Shown: one piece after another, positions 24,158 to 35,829 of the stretch | Numbering within the stretch: the first letter of the stretch is position 1 | Layout: the number at the start of each line of letters is the position of its first letter | Assembly: GCA_002224055.1 (NCBI GenBank) | Contig: AZLU01000180.1 | Coordinates: forward strand, 1-64,000 | Source of the DNA: Pezizomycotina sp. ARF18 | Taxonomy: Eukaryota; Ascomycota | Reading direction: 5' to 3' | DNA: 64,000 nucleotides | Position numbers and translations under genes: made by a program | The notes under the pieces: generated by a model | Database searches by the model: none | Seen by the model: the letters and a program-made list of their open reading frames with translations, nothing else | Told to the model about the DNA's origin: nothing

Positions 24158-24483
24158 ATGTCTGATATCCGGACCCAACGACAACCTGGCACGTCCCGCG
24201 ACGCCCACGGAACAAGAACCGTGGCCCCAATCGCCCATGCTCGAGCGATCAGATGGCATAAACGAGCAGACGCACTACCCTACCCCGGCGCCCGAGAAGC
24301 AAGGCAAGCAGATGCAGAGGGCGACGAAGCAAGATATCAGCAGAAGGGAAAAAGCGGACCTCTAGCAATTGCGAAGAAAGAAAAAGACAAAGACGCGCTC
24401 AGCCTTAGGCTAGAACTCAACTTGGAGGTGAGATAACGCTGAGGGCGAAGATACACGGAGATTTGACGCTGGCGTTGATGTAA
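24158..24483 (+). pseudogene. small duplicated protein, copy B
   Basis: ATG at 24158 (MSDIRTQRQPGTSRDAHG). The segment aligned to copy A reads EKQGKQMQRATKQDISRREK in one frame, DALSLRLELNLEV in the start frame, and ITLRAKIHGDLTLALM in a third, with a stop at 24481-24483. As in copy A, a GTAAGT overlaps the stop. At least two frame breaks. Promoter and coding parts are duplicated together about 1.6 kb apart on the same strand, so this is a tandem gene duplication. Function unknown. Confidence 0.5.
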
Positions 24484-24489
24484 GTTTAT

Positions 24490-25178
24490 GCAAGGGAAAC
24501 AATAATCTTGAATTCTTCTTCTTCTTTTTCTAATATTGTAGGCAATAATTTTAGGGCATGAACATAATCGGAGATACTTCAAGTGTCCTCGCAACGATCG
24601 AGGATTCAATCTAGGGGGCCGTAGAGCCCCGGGAAGGAGTACAGAGCGTTCCGGGCGGCCGTTAAACATAACACCCAAGTTTTGTTTTATTAAACGGGCG
24701 GTGACTTCGGAATTGTTAACTTTCTTTTTTAACCCTACGTTCCCCGGCGGAAGATGAATACTTTCAAGTTCATATCCACGTACCTCTTGCTTTTGTATAT
24801 TGCACATATAGTCAGGTCTAAAAACCTTAGATATACTATATACTTTGATTTTTGTATACATATTTGCTATATCACTTTTAAATCACAAAATAACATTTTA
24901 CGCTGTAACACTGCTTTTTTTTTATTTTTATTTTTTTATATATATTCCATGGGTGTACGTTGGTGCGTAAAATTTCTTTCTAATATATAGAAAGGATTCT
25001 AATAATCATAGAAAGAATCGAAGTTTGTGGAAAACATTTTCTATTTTTTTTTAAAAAAAAAAATCTAATGGTACAGTACGAGATATAGTGGGTTCTTTTA
25101 TATATAAATATATCTATTTTAGACAGGGAGTAAACCTGTTTTCTGGTTGGCCCAAAGAAAGGTCCATTTCGTCTCTTT
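24490..25178. other. AT-rich intergenic spacer
   Basis: AT-rich with several T/A runs (about 24910-24945 and 25045-25065). No gene recognised; not depleted in CA/TG like the block at 1-1980. Confidence 0.5.
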
Positions 25179-25716
25179 TTACTCGTCCTTCTGAAAGGTA
25201 CCGTCACCAGCGCCGACGGAGACCTGCTTCCCGCTCTTCAGCGTAAAGAAGTAGAACGGCTGCTCGATGCCCGGGTTACAGCGGGAATCTAAGCTCAACC
25301 TGCGTATATCCCTCCGTGACACCATTACTTTTCAATACTTGATCCGCATCCAATCCGCTAACCTTAACATCGCTCGCCACTCAATAATCCTGGTTCGATG
25401 AGGGGTTGTGTGGTACTGGATCTTGCAAAGTCGAGGGTCTTATCGTTGGACTCGATTATGGCGGAACCGGAGCCGGTGGAGAAGCCGGCTTTGATGTGTT
25501 GCACGGTGGCCATGTTATCCGCGACGGCAACGCCGGCGATGGGGGTGCCGATTGCGAAAAGGAGCTTTGCTTGTGGGTATTTGGAGTGGACGCGGTCGAT
25601 GGCTTTTTGGACGAAGTTGTCGAAGGTTAGGACGGGCCGGGGCCGGTGAAGATGCCCTGGGGGAGGGCGGAGGCGGCGGATATGAGGGAGACGGCGAGGA
25701 GGGCGGTGAACTTCAT
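25179..25716 (-). pseudogene. small secreted protein, unknown family, frame-broken
   Basis: The ATG at 25716 opens a clear signal peptide (MKFTALLAVSLISAASALPQ). After it the best reading, in changing frames, gives LTFDNFVQKAIDRVHSKYPQ, then AKLLFAIGTPIAGVAVADN and IKAGFSTGSGSAIIESNDK. It continues with VSGLDADQVLKSNGVTEGY and NPGIEQPFYFFTLKSGKQV, ending DGTFQKDE with a stop at 25179-25181. Total length is about 175 residues, compact and single-domain, with only one or two Cys. I do not recognise the family. It is broken in a few places but keeps its overall design. Extracellular by signal peptide. Promoter side (25717 on) holds no obvious TATA box. Confidence 0.6.
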
Positions 25717-25719
25717 TTG

Positions 25720-27900
25720 ATGATTTGTCTAAAAGATTTCGAAGATGAATTGAAATGAAAGCGAGTGTACTGGATTTGTTAGAGCGAAATGTAAATTTGT
25801 TTTTCGAAGCGAATGGATTCGGAGCTTATGATTTGTGATGATGAGAAGTGTTCTGGACGAGGTGGGATGAGGCACTTTATATAGACATTCGATTTTAGGT
25901 TTCAAAGGGAGAAGAATATCATGGTCCTGCCTCGAAGCTCTAGATCTTTCTCTATTCATTCGAAAAAGTGGAGCTGGGATATCTTCAATGGCATGATCCT
26001 ACAAACGTCCGATCCAATAAGACAATCATGATCCCATCATCTAAAAAAAACCATGTCGTGAACCAGGTTTGGCGAGACTTATCCAACATTTGAGCAAAAT
26101 CACGTCAACCCTACGATACGTCAAAAAGTAGAACTTCCATATCGAATTGAGAAACACCGCGGAACCGGAGCCTTTTTTGCATACCAGACATAACGAAAAT
26201 CCAGGGTTGAAAACAGAAGGAAGCAGTAAACGAGCGAATTAATTCACGGTTTTCCTAGGAATACTAATAAACCCTCGATCATCTACTAGGTTAGGGTACA
26301 TTACGAAATCATCCGAGAGATCCTTGTAAGCTTTTTCTACGGGTTAAATGTTTAAAATAGCCTATTGAATCTATTCTCTCGTACTCTCGGAAGGGGAAAG
26401 CTTCATGTTCTACGGTAGTATGGGGTGGCGCAGGACGTTGAACCACGTTCCGCTATACAAGCCTGCGCATGGATTGCAATTGAGCCAAAGCCAGGCCCAG
26501 ATGCTCGCCCCAATAGAATATGAGGGAATTGAGATTCAAGCTTCAGTTTCCCAACACGCATCTCGATGCTTTACTGTTGATATCTGAAAGACAGCTGAAT
26601 ATTATCGTTGAAAGAAGCTTTTGGTTCAATTTTAGCCACGCATTTGCGGACTTCGGATTATCCTCGCAATATTTTATAATCCTGGCGCAACTCGTTTATA
26701 ATGCCTCGGCATGGTTTATAAAGGCGACAAACAATTCTTTGCGACATTTTTCTAACTCGGAACCCATATCCGGATCTAAGAACTGGCAAGGTATCGTATG
26801 TAGTAAGTAGTTTATGGTAATTTGGTGGCAATTCTGAGAACGAGAGCCTGAGTTCTGGCTTTTCCGGTCTGGCTACGGCCCGACCTTCGAAGGCGGGAAT
26901 AAATCTTATATGAGCAAGTTATTCAAGCGGGAAACTACGAAAGTATCCACAACGAAGCTTTCAGGATCCGCAGAAAACACATCACGGTAACTTATAACGT
27001 ATGGCAGCGGCGCCGGTACGAGGCACCATTCTGGTAGCACGATGCAGGCCCTGAGAGCCCATCTTATCACTGATAATCTACTAGGTTCGGCTACTACGTT
27101 CCATTACGGGGGCGACCGATCGGAAAGACTAACGCTTGGTGCCTAAAACCTCACCTTCCCCATCATCCTCTGATCTAGAATCCGTTCTTCAAGTTCGATT
27201 CCGAAAGATGCCCATAAGGTTGGCAGGATCCACTGGACCTTGAGCATCAAAGGCGGTAAAACGGGTTAAGTTCGCTTAGACGTTATCCAGAGTTCAATAG
27301 GCAGTACAACATATAAACGAAAGCGTTTAACTCTGAATAGAGCCAATTTGAAGATTGAAACAATTCCATGATAGTTGGACGGAATGCGGGAATGAAAGTC
27401 TTCTACGCTTACTATGTATAACTTTTTCGCGATTCCGTGTACAGTGTTCAATACTCAAGCTACAAAATCGGAGTGCTCCCAACGAAATGTCTGACGCCAC
27501 GGCTCTCTTCCTCTTAAAAGCGTCAACATCGGGATAGAGAAGCCCGAGGGTATCTAGAGAGAGTCATCAGTTTGCTAAAGCCGTGAACAGTCACTCTATT
27601 GTAGATCGAAATCTCTTGCTCATGCGGTCAGAGTCCTGTCTGGGAACGGAAGCGAACAATGTTATTTTGCAAGTTACAATTTATTGATGATAAAAGAAAC
27701 ATATATTGCAGACCACGTGTATATTTAGCGGCTTTATGCTATAATTATTCTTCTTCATGGATGGTTATAGCCATCTCCACCGTTGTTCCCTGTGTTTTCA
27801 GGCGCCAAATCACCCTGTTGCTTATTTTCTATCTTTTCACCCGCAACATGTTCCAACGCCGCGTCCAGCTCCTTCTAAAAAGATGGTAATCACTCGGGTT
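25720..27900. other. about 2.2 kb without a recognised gene
   Basis: Frames at 26405-26587, 26520-26810 and 27659-27889 (plus) are short, without motifs, and not linked by good splice sites. No repeats or RNA genes seen. Confidence 0.45.
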
Positions 27901-27902
27901 AT

Positions 27903-30900
27903 CTAAGCCGCGGAACCCCCCTGCACAAGAAGGAAGAACGCATCCGCTTGTTCTTTGCCGTACACATCGACCACCGGTCCGAGGATGGCATAGCCAGGTA
28001 CCGCGGGGCGGTACTCGAACCGTTCGATTACCCGGGAGTTGCAAGTCCAGAAAAGCTATCTTCACTTTGGCGCTAATCCGGCCCGTAAATGACCGGTATC
28101 ATCATACAAAGGCGTTCTTCTCATCGAGGACGCGACAATGACGAAAAACTTTTGTTCGCCGTGCCAGGTTGTGTCTCCGATCTGCGGTTTTGAGAACCTC
28201 GAGAATTCGCTCATGAGTATGCCGCCGTTCGGCTTGACTTCCTTCCAGCCGCCTTTCTTTGCGTTGTATACGTGTACTTTGTGAGCGGCGGGGGCGGTCC
28301 ACCGCATCCTGAGGTCTTTCTCGTGTCCTGGCTCGGAGAGGACGAGCCTGCCGTCAGACTCGGCGCCCAGAAGCATCCAATTCCGATCGTTTCGTCTCGG
28401 ACCGGAACGGGTTTCTTCTTTTCTTTTACTAACCCGTTCTCCGCCTGTCGTTGCCCGGAAGTGGCGCCTAGGTTAAGCGGCCGCGGAATGTAAATGCCCT
28501 CACCGGGGGGCCGCCGAGCGGGGAAGTTATGGCCGGGAACGCGACCTATTATATCTGCATTAGGAAGTCTCAGAATCCGGCTTCGGACCCACCGTCGTCA
28601 AACCTGAGAATGTACCTATCGCCGACGTGCACCGCGACCACCGTACCGACGACTCCTTCGGGCACCCTCGGGAGTCTAACCAAAACCTTCTCGTTGAGGT
28701 TGAACCCGCCGTTCGCGTTTTGGTTAGCAGTCGGCGGTACAGCGTAGCTGAACATGGACGCCGTGTCTTCGCGATTGTTTTCGTCTTCCATTTTCAACTC
28801 TCGGCGCGATCTCGTTGTTTTCTGGGCTAGGACTTTTGACTTCGGATTTTCTCTGGGGAGATCTTCTGGGACGGAGCCCACGTCTGGACCTGGATGGATC
28901 TCCTCTTCCATCTCTCCTTCGGGCACTTCTAGGGTTTTCATACATGATTGTTTGAATATCTTCCGGCGGTGTATCCGGTATTCGCTCCGTTACGGGCTCA
29001 ACAGGCTCTTCAAAGCTTCTTCTTCCTCTCGAGTCTGCGTCCCCACGTCTGCCCACGAAACCCTCTTCTTTGCGCCCGTTCCACTTCTCCCTTTCGGCTT
29101 GTGCTTCGGCCAAAACTCTTCGTGCGAGAGTATATCAGCTTCCTCACCTTGAGCTCCATCGAAGACTTTCTCACGTCGTCCTTCATAACGCGAAGTCTGC
29201 TAGGCGCCGGGGCGTCGCTCCTGTCTTTAGGCTCCATTCGTACTCGAACCTGCCCACGCTCCACGAGCCTTAAGAATTCGCCTCTGACGTGATCAGTAAC
29301 AGGAAAGTTTTTGTCAAAGGCGCGCTGGAAGCGGAGCTTGTCGATATTCTCGTTGTAAACTGTGGGCAGTTGTTGAATGGAGTACGTCTTGTGGGCCTGA
29401 TCAAGTTCGACGACCTTGTAAGCGTTCTCGAAATCTCCGTACAGAACGAGATCACCGCGCGGTACTCTTGCCAACCGGCTCCTCATCGCGCGGCCCGTTG
29501 CGCTCCATTACGCTATCCGGTAAGTGATACCCGGTTTCGTCATCCCGTTTGCAACTTTTTCGGCAGTTTTCCTTGCCCGCTTGATGTCTCTAGGATGCCT
29601 AGGTGCGTTGACCGCAGGTTTTTCGTCCTTTTTTTTTGATGGCTGCTTCTTCGCTCGCTTCTCGCTCAACTCACGCTGCTTTCGAGGCTCCCTGAGTTCT
29701 TCAATTTCGTCGTCGCCTGTAGCTGTTTCCGCATTCCCACTGGGTAACCGAGATCGGAGGGGGTTAGTTGTCGAGTCTGTACCGAACATCTTAACGCGTA
29801 GCATCACGTCGTCACCATCTGGCTCGTCTTCGCTGCTAGCCTCTTCTTTATTCGTGCCTCGCCATCGTCGCCATCGTCGTATATCGTCCCCGACAGAAGG
29901 ACTACCGTCGTTCCATCCGCCCTCGAAAACAGATAGGTTATCTTTGCTCTCTTCCTGTTGTCGTGAGGCAGAGCTATGAGTTCTTAAGTCTATGCCGTCG
30001 AACTTAGACTCCGAACTATCGTCATCAAATTGTACCAAGGTCGGGCTCTGCTCAACTTGGAGTTGCTGAAGCTAGGCCTTGGAAGGCGGCACGCTGATAT
30101 CCGATCCACTTTCTCTGCCAAACTCGAAAACTCGTGGAATGAGCCAGAGGTCTACCACAACACAGTCGAGTCCCATTTCCTTCTTAAGTATGCTGGTCGG
30201 CGACTGCAAGTATAATTTCCACTGTTCCGGTTGTTGACCATTTCCCTTGCACACTGATTTCAATACGTTAGCAAAGAACTACAAGAACAAAGGCGAGTTA
30301 TGTCACATGAGAGTTTCTTCTTGAGCTTCCACTACGAACAATTAAACGGTCCCACGTCAGTCGGAGATGCAGACGGCAGTCTTATAGGCTCCCTGAAGGT
30401 CTGTTCCACGTAGTGTTCAGGCATATTTGAACCGGGCTGGGTTAACTCTTGAGCTTCGGTCGCACGGGGATTTCGGGGATATGAATCGAAGACGTTGCTT
30501 TTGCCGCAGTTAACTCCTCCCGCGGGTAACACGGCGGAAATCTGGCCAGCGCCCTCAGGCTTGTCACTTTTATTGGTCTGGTAGCCGAAGTACCGGTTCC
30601 GGTCGGTCTCTACCGGTCGTACGAGCATTAGTTACGCTTTACACAATTGCATTTTTCCGTGGATAGTTAAACATAAAGGCCCTTTGCTCTCCAACTTATG
30701 CCAACCAGAAGTGAGCATTTTTAAGGCCGCGATATTGAAGTACTCGTAATTGTGATTGGGATCTTCTCTAGGTTCGCGTTGTATCTCAGGAGCTCGGGCT
30801 GCCACCTACATCCCGCGGTCGTGTCGAGGCCGCGAGAGGTGGTAAGCACGCCAGGTTGCACTAGGTACTCGTAGTTCTGGTTGAGGCGAAGACGGATTCG

Positions 30901-31360
30901 CTGCTCAGCCTTTGGTTTGATTCGGCCGACACCTCACAGCAGACTATTGATGCAGTGCCCTTGTCAGTACTTGTTCTCTCGAGAGATTTCAAAGCAATAA
31001 TATCTCCAATGAAATGACTCGAAGTTGGTCCGAGTTTTCTTGACCACTATTGAGAAAAATAAGAAAAAACAAAAAGAATTCGGGGTTCTTACGGTAATAA
31101 TGATGAATCCATGTCTGTCCCTCCAAATGTAGGGCAGCATGAGCATCCCCGTCTTGAGGAGCGATAGCTATGTAATGTCCGCTCATTCGGGATTTCTGTA
31201 GATCCGTGTGGCGTTGCTCAAACCCAACAGAGTGCCGATGAATACGGCGACGCCAGTCGTGGCTTTCGAAATAGTTAGCATCGTGCCTCTTGCTTCCGTC
31301 AGAAATAGTTATATACCGATTCTTCTCTTCCTCTTGTCGCTTCGAGTTTCCTATTCCCTG
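27903..31360 (-). pseudogene. long unidentified coding tract with SH3/Tudor-like segments
   Basis: A 3.4-kb minus-strand tract reads as one protein of roughly 1,000-1,100 residues in shifting frames. From the N-side: NRYITISDGSKRHDANYFES and YIAIAPQDGDAHAALHLEGQ; LRLNQNYEYLVQPGVLTTSR; FNIAALKMLTSGWHKLESKG; a P-loop-like GGVNCGKS near 30510; WKLYLQSPTSILKKEMGLD. A highly charged region follows at 30038-29510 (Glu/Asp then Lys/Arg rich). Then GDLVLYGDFENAYKVVELDQ (SH3-like, about 29460), another charged linker, and NEKVLVRLPRVPEGVVGTVV with GDRYILRFDDG (Tudor/KOW-like, about 28690-28570). The C-terminus has KVHVYNAKKGGWKEVKPNGG and GYAILGPVVDVYGKEQADAF. I do not recognise the protein or its origin. 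It is broken in several places. Confidence 0.45.
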
Positions 31361-31364
31361 GTAT

Positions 31365-32385
31365 AACTATCCCTATACAGAATTTGAGCGGCACGATGAT
31401 AGCGAATAGTCAGCTTAACGAGCTTCGACGAAACCGAAAAGACCAAACCATAACCCAAACGGCCGGGAAGCGTCCTTTAATAAGACCCTCGTTGTCTCAA
31501 GTGTAACATTATACTAGTGCTTGTGGTGAAACAATAGAGTATAAACACTCTTGTACATTTGAAACATCCGGCACCTTAGGTTACTACATGAAGGGATAAT
31601 CGAGACCCGATGACCTGTTTCCTACTACTGTGCGGCACCACAAGGGGGACTAGCCAGAAAATTTAGGTATGCTCAGCGGCATTAGTCCGAAACATCCTTC
31701 GGGGTATCCAAATCGTCTTTACTCGAGTTCGTAACAGTGGACATGCTCTAAGCTTTTTACAGTATGAGCACTGGCAATATTGCACTTTTCGGTCGAACCG
31801 TACCAGTTGTTGAAGAAATTCCTTGGATCTGTTACATCGGCACCTTTGTCTCAATCACTTTGATCAAGCTAGGGAAAGTTCAATCATGAGCGGTCAGAAC
31901 AGAATCATTCCTCATACACCCTCCGACTCCATTTTTCTCAAAGTATATATACCCAAGATATCAGGTCATTGCAAGCCTAAGGGAATATCTTCTAAATATT
32001 TTTAGAAGCAGCATCGGCTAAAACGAAGTTGCGATGATTATAAGCTTTACACAAAGTTTCTAAGGTTTACCCAGGCCATCCAATGGAGCCAGTGATTCCT
32101 GGATTAAAATTTCTTTCGCTATCACGTTTTATCTAAGCTTTCTCAAGGAGCGCAATTCAAAATCATTCATTTCCCCATTCATCGTATATAAAGAGCATAA
32201 TAACCGTGGTCATCAACTATGGAACCCTTTACCCATGTAGAATCGTCGAGTCTACAACGTTCTCCCTAACACCGTTCAAATCCACTCAATAAAATATCTC
32301 AATGTCACAATACATCGATATTAAATCTCTAGCAGCTTAGCCTCGCATTAGAATCTCCTCAAGGTCATGTCAATTTATAAGACAA
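31365..32385. other. intergenic, nothing recognised
   Basis: Upstream of both the long minus-strand tract and F-box gene A, so it probably holds two divergent promoters. No clear TATA box or repeat stands out. Confidence 0.4.
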
Positions 32386-32386
32386 T

Positions 32387-33321
32387 ATGATCCATTTATT
32401 ATCTTTTCCCGCTGAGCTCCAGGTTATGATCTTAGAAAACCTGGACTGGGAAGATCTATATCCGGTCCACCACGTCTGCAGTTACTGGCGAGTTATTGTA
32501 GGAGATAAATTCCAAAAAACACACTTCAGAGATCACGACTATTTCCGGGCTCAAAAGAAAGCGCTTATGGCCACCATCAACCACCGGACGAACATCTCTG
32601 GCTTTCGGGCGGCTATGGTTCAAGACAAAGAAACGGTTGTGAAGAGAGAACGCGGTCTTACCAGAGTCCCGCATGTCTTAGTTAATCTGCGGACAATCAA
32701 TTCTCGAGTGTTCGAAGCCAACCAGCGGTGGTTTCTCGAAAGTATCACAGAGGGTCTCTGGAATATCTCAAAGACGTGCCGCAGCATTGCTGGCACGAGC
32801 CATTCTGCTGGCCGCCCCTCTCAAAAGTCGAAATCGAGCTTCAACTCCAGTATAAAGGCAAGCTCAGCGCCAAATTCCACCTCAGCATAGATCGACTCGA
32901 GATGTTAGAAGCTAGATTTTCAGATTGCGACAATGAGTTCGACCTCAACGTACTAGAAGAAATATCTGCGGAGCGAGATGGTGACTGGTCCCCACATTGG
33001 GTAAACAGCCCACCGTATGTCACCGTGCACGATTTCTTGACAGCGCTCAGGCGGAAAAGAACCGAGACGGTCCCGTGGAGCGATATGGTGCGCCTTCTTA
33101 TTACGTCGAACTGTCCTGTCATACAGAGCGTTACGAGCAACAGGCAAAGGTTGTTCGAATACCAGTACGATAATTTTTTACACAGATACACGCAGACTGG
33201 AGTTGAGTGGAAGGAGGGGAACAAATTTATCGTGTACTATGAGTGTGGTATCAGAGCTTCATGTTTATTCGATATGATAGTTGAAATTCTAGATTTAGAA
33301 TATAGAGCACTACTAACTTGA
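32387..33321 (+). pseudogene. F-box protein A of a local family, one frame break
   Basis: ATG at 32387. The F-box is at residues about 5-50: LLSFPAELQVMILENLDWED, then VCSYWRVIVGDKFQKTHF. The first frame continues to about residue 120. A single frame break near 32745 leads to SLEYLKDVPQHCWHEPFCWP. The second frame is then stop-free to 33321 and includes SKVEIELQLQYKGKLSAKFH and FIVYYECGIRASCLFDMIVE. About 310 residues in all, apparently one exon. Siblings at 33782 and 37895 share the F-box, the 'WPP' segment and the following amphipathic strand region. Predicted SCF ubiquitin-ligase adaptor; substrate unknown. Confidence 0.75.
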
Positions 33322-33324
33322 AGG

Positions 33325-33780
33325 GGAGATGTCCCATTCACATTCCTCTTCAACGGCTCACCTCAGTAGAATCCTATAGCTTCTATAGCTATACTCTAAA
33401 CAGTTTCGTCAATAATTAACATCGCTCCGAGTCTTTGATTTTATTTTTAGATTTCGTTTTCCAAGTAGAAAGTTTCGAAGAACGAATGGGAAGTCGAGTT
33501 GCTTCTCCGCATTGACTTGGTGTCCTCCTCTGTCTGTAAGCGTTAACCTTCCACACAACTGGCAGCAAGGTTTCCTAGAGTCTAAGTGGAACTTCGGGTT
33601 TCCTGAACTATATCAAGATGTGTGCGAGTGCATTATTGAAAAGATTAGCCTTTCGCTCCCGTAGTCATTAACGTTCCTTCGCTGGACGGGGCACTCGTCA
33701 TCAATGCGCTGATGGTCGAGTTACCCCTTTCAAGGGAGATTAAAGTCACCACCTGGTAAGCCATACACACAAGTAATCAA
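33325..33780. other. spacer between F-box genes A and B
   Basis: No open frame of note; holds the 3' end of A and the promoter of B. Confidence 0.5.
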
Positions 33781-33781
33781 T

Positions 33782-34709
33782 ATGGCACCTCTCTGCAATT
33801 TACCGACGGAACTCCACCGACCGATTTTAGCAGAATTGAGCTGGAGAGATCACTGCGCTGCACAAAATGTCTGCTCCCTCTGGAACGAGATCGTTAACGA
33901 TCCAACCTTCAAGTTAGAGCACCACTACCAAGAACCTCAAAGCTCGGTAAAACTAGTATACCAAATACTATACAATGGTATCAACTTAGGGATACTGGAC
34001 ATTAGACCCATAGATGAAAAAAGCGACCCTATGGGTGGCCAGAAGGCTTCTCCGCCGATGTACAGAGTTCACAAGTATCTTACAGAGATGACCCAGATTG
34101 CGTCATTCGCGCTGCCAGTGATAAACAGCAAGGACTCAGGCGCGGAAGAAGAAACCAGACTCGGACTCGATCACGCCTATTTGTATAGAGAGGGGGAAGC
34201 TTACGACATTCTGTCACGGTCACTGGTACGCGTCTGGGAGCCGAAGTTGCGTTGACTCGTGGGGATCGAGAAGCTCAAATCGAGCCAAGTCGTGAATGTC
34301 GAGAGCGTGGGTGATCCATTTGCCACATGCGCTGGAGATCCAGCGTTTTGGCCCCAGTGCACTTTTGCGGATTTGGGTTCAATTAGGCGGCACGCTTATT
34401 GGCAACGATTTGCTCTCGATGCTCTTCGATGGGCGCTTTAGCTCCGTTTCGAAAGAAGGGGCTACACCAGCTTCGAAAGGACCGATATGGGCATCCACGA
34501 ATAAAACTATCCAGAGCATCACGAATGGCGTGGAAGAGATTCTTCACCCTTCCAGACATTGGCGCAACTTTAACGCATTGGAAGAGATATACACGTACTT
34601 TCAATTAAGACAGAGGATGAGACAGAAATTCGAAGATGTCTTAGGCCTGAAGCGTGAGAAGCACACTTCATTAGAGATCGTCCGATCTCATAGCAGTACT
34701 GCGCAGTAA
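33782..34709 (+). pseudogene. F-box protein B of the local family, frame-broken
   Basis: ATG at 33782. F-box: LCNLPTELHRPILAELSWRD, then VCSLWNEIVNDPTFKLEHHY. The first frame ends at 34255; the rest continues in other frames: DPFATCAGDPAFWP, then LLRIWVQLGGTLIGNDLLSM (equivalent to the SKVEIELQLQYKG strand of gene A), and a helical C-terminus FNALEEIYTYFQLRQRMRQK to the stop at 34709. About two breaks. Same length and domain order as A and C, so all three probably arose by local duplication. Divergence between them is high, so the duplications are old compared with the breaks. Confidence 0.7.
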
Positions 34710-34714
34710 GTAAG

Positions 34715-35250
34715 TTGTACGAGAGTGGTCATAAGGGTGTAAGGCACCGTTCACTAGTAGAGCGAATTGTTGTAATATAGTCTTGCCTTGTGTATCGTGT
34801 ACTTTAACCCTAGGGTTATGTATTAGATAGAGTAGCACATCTATACAATGGTGCTAAAGGTTTTTACATAAGAAATCTAAAACAATAAATACGCACTAGT
34901 ATATCCTCTTCTCGTTCATTGGTCCAATACCCTCCTCTAAGTCTGTCTCCCTGTAAGATGGCAGCTTTTCGCTTCCCTCCGACGCCACCATCGTGGAAGT
35001 GGTCGCACCGTGGAAGTGGTCGCCATGCTGTCAGTCTGCGTTGACCGCCCCCCTGATGGTATTGAATGCTCTGCTCTTGAACATCTTCGGTCGTTCACGT
35101 CCTCCTCTGTTAATCTACTCACCGAAATCTATCCACGCTCGTCTCACGTACGGGATGCACGCCACTATCACATGAAGGGAAGCGTGAAGATTGTCATCAA
35201 ATGGCCCGTTGTTAACACTCATATGTGGACATACATCAGGTAGAGCGCGG
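34715..35250. other. intergenic with a 17-bp tandem duplication
   Basis: GTGGAAGTGGTCGC is repeated twice in tandem near 34993-35023. No gene recognised. Confidence 0.5.
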
Positions 35251-35256
35251 AGGACT

Positions 35257-35822
35257 TTACAATGTACTTATCAGATCCATAATCATATGGCCAACGAATA
35301 TGATGATCTGAAAATTGTTCTTAATTTTGCATGGTCTCCCGTACCCATGATCCTTGCTCCAGTTCAGCATCATCGGCAAACATCCAAACAGCCGCATAAA
35401 AACGGTAACCTCGATCCCGTACGCGAGGAGAACCCACGTCACCATAAATCCGTACCAAAGCGTACGGTTAACCTCCTTGGGCGAGGGTTTCATGTAGTAG
35501 AACAGCAGCGCCGCTTTTACGGCATAGAGCAAAGGCTGGTAGAAGAAGGATAAGGAAAGTCCACTTTTGAACCCATTCGATGTAATCCGGTGACCCGGTC
35601 CAGCTGTTTATGCCAAAGCAGCAAATCTCCGACAGACCGCGGAGTCCGCGGTCTGGTAAACGTAGTCCAGCCATGCAAAGATCACGAGCAGCTCGCTCAC
35701 CTATAGGTGGAGAATTGGGGCAGCGGGCCGTAGCAGTAGATGCGGACGTATAACCTAGGTATGAAGAGGAGGGTTGTGATAAACAGCAAGATCGCAAAAA
35801 CCATCTAGGAGAAAAACGCCAT
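35257..35822 (-). pseudogene. rhodopsin-like integral membrane protein, partial and broken
   Basis: Minus-strand segments match the fungal rhodopsin-domain family, running from an ATG at 35822 (MAFFS, then an in-frame TAG, then MVFAILLFITTLLFIPRLYV). They continue with VSELLVIFAWLDYVYQTADS, then SPDYIEWVQKW, LLYAVKAALLFYYMKPSP, WYGFMVTWVLLAYGIEVTV and RPCKIKNNFQIIIFVGHMIM. The last frame stops at 35257; later TM helices and the cytosolic tail are not found downstream, so the gene is truncated or the rest is unreadable. The stop between FS and MVF plus at least two frame changes break it. It lies between F-box genes B and C. Confidence 0.6.
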
Positions 35823-35829
35823 TGGTGCG

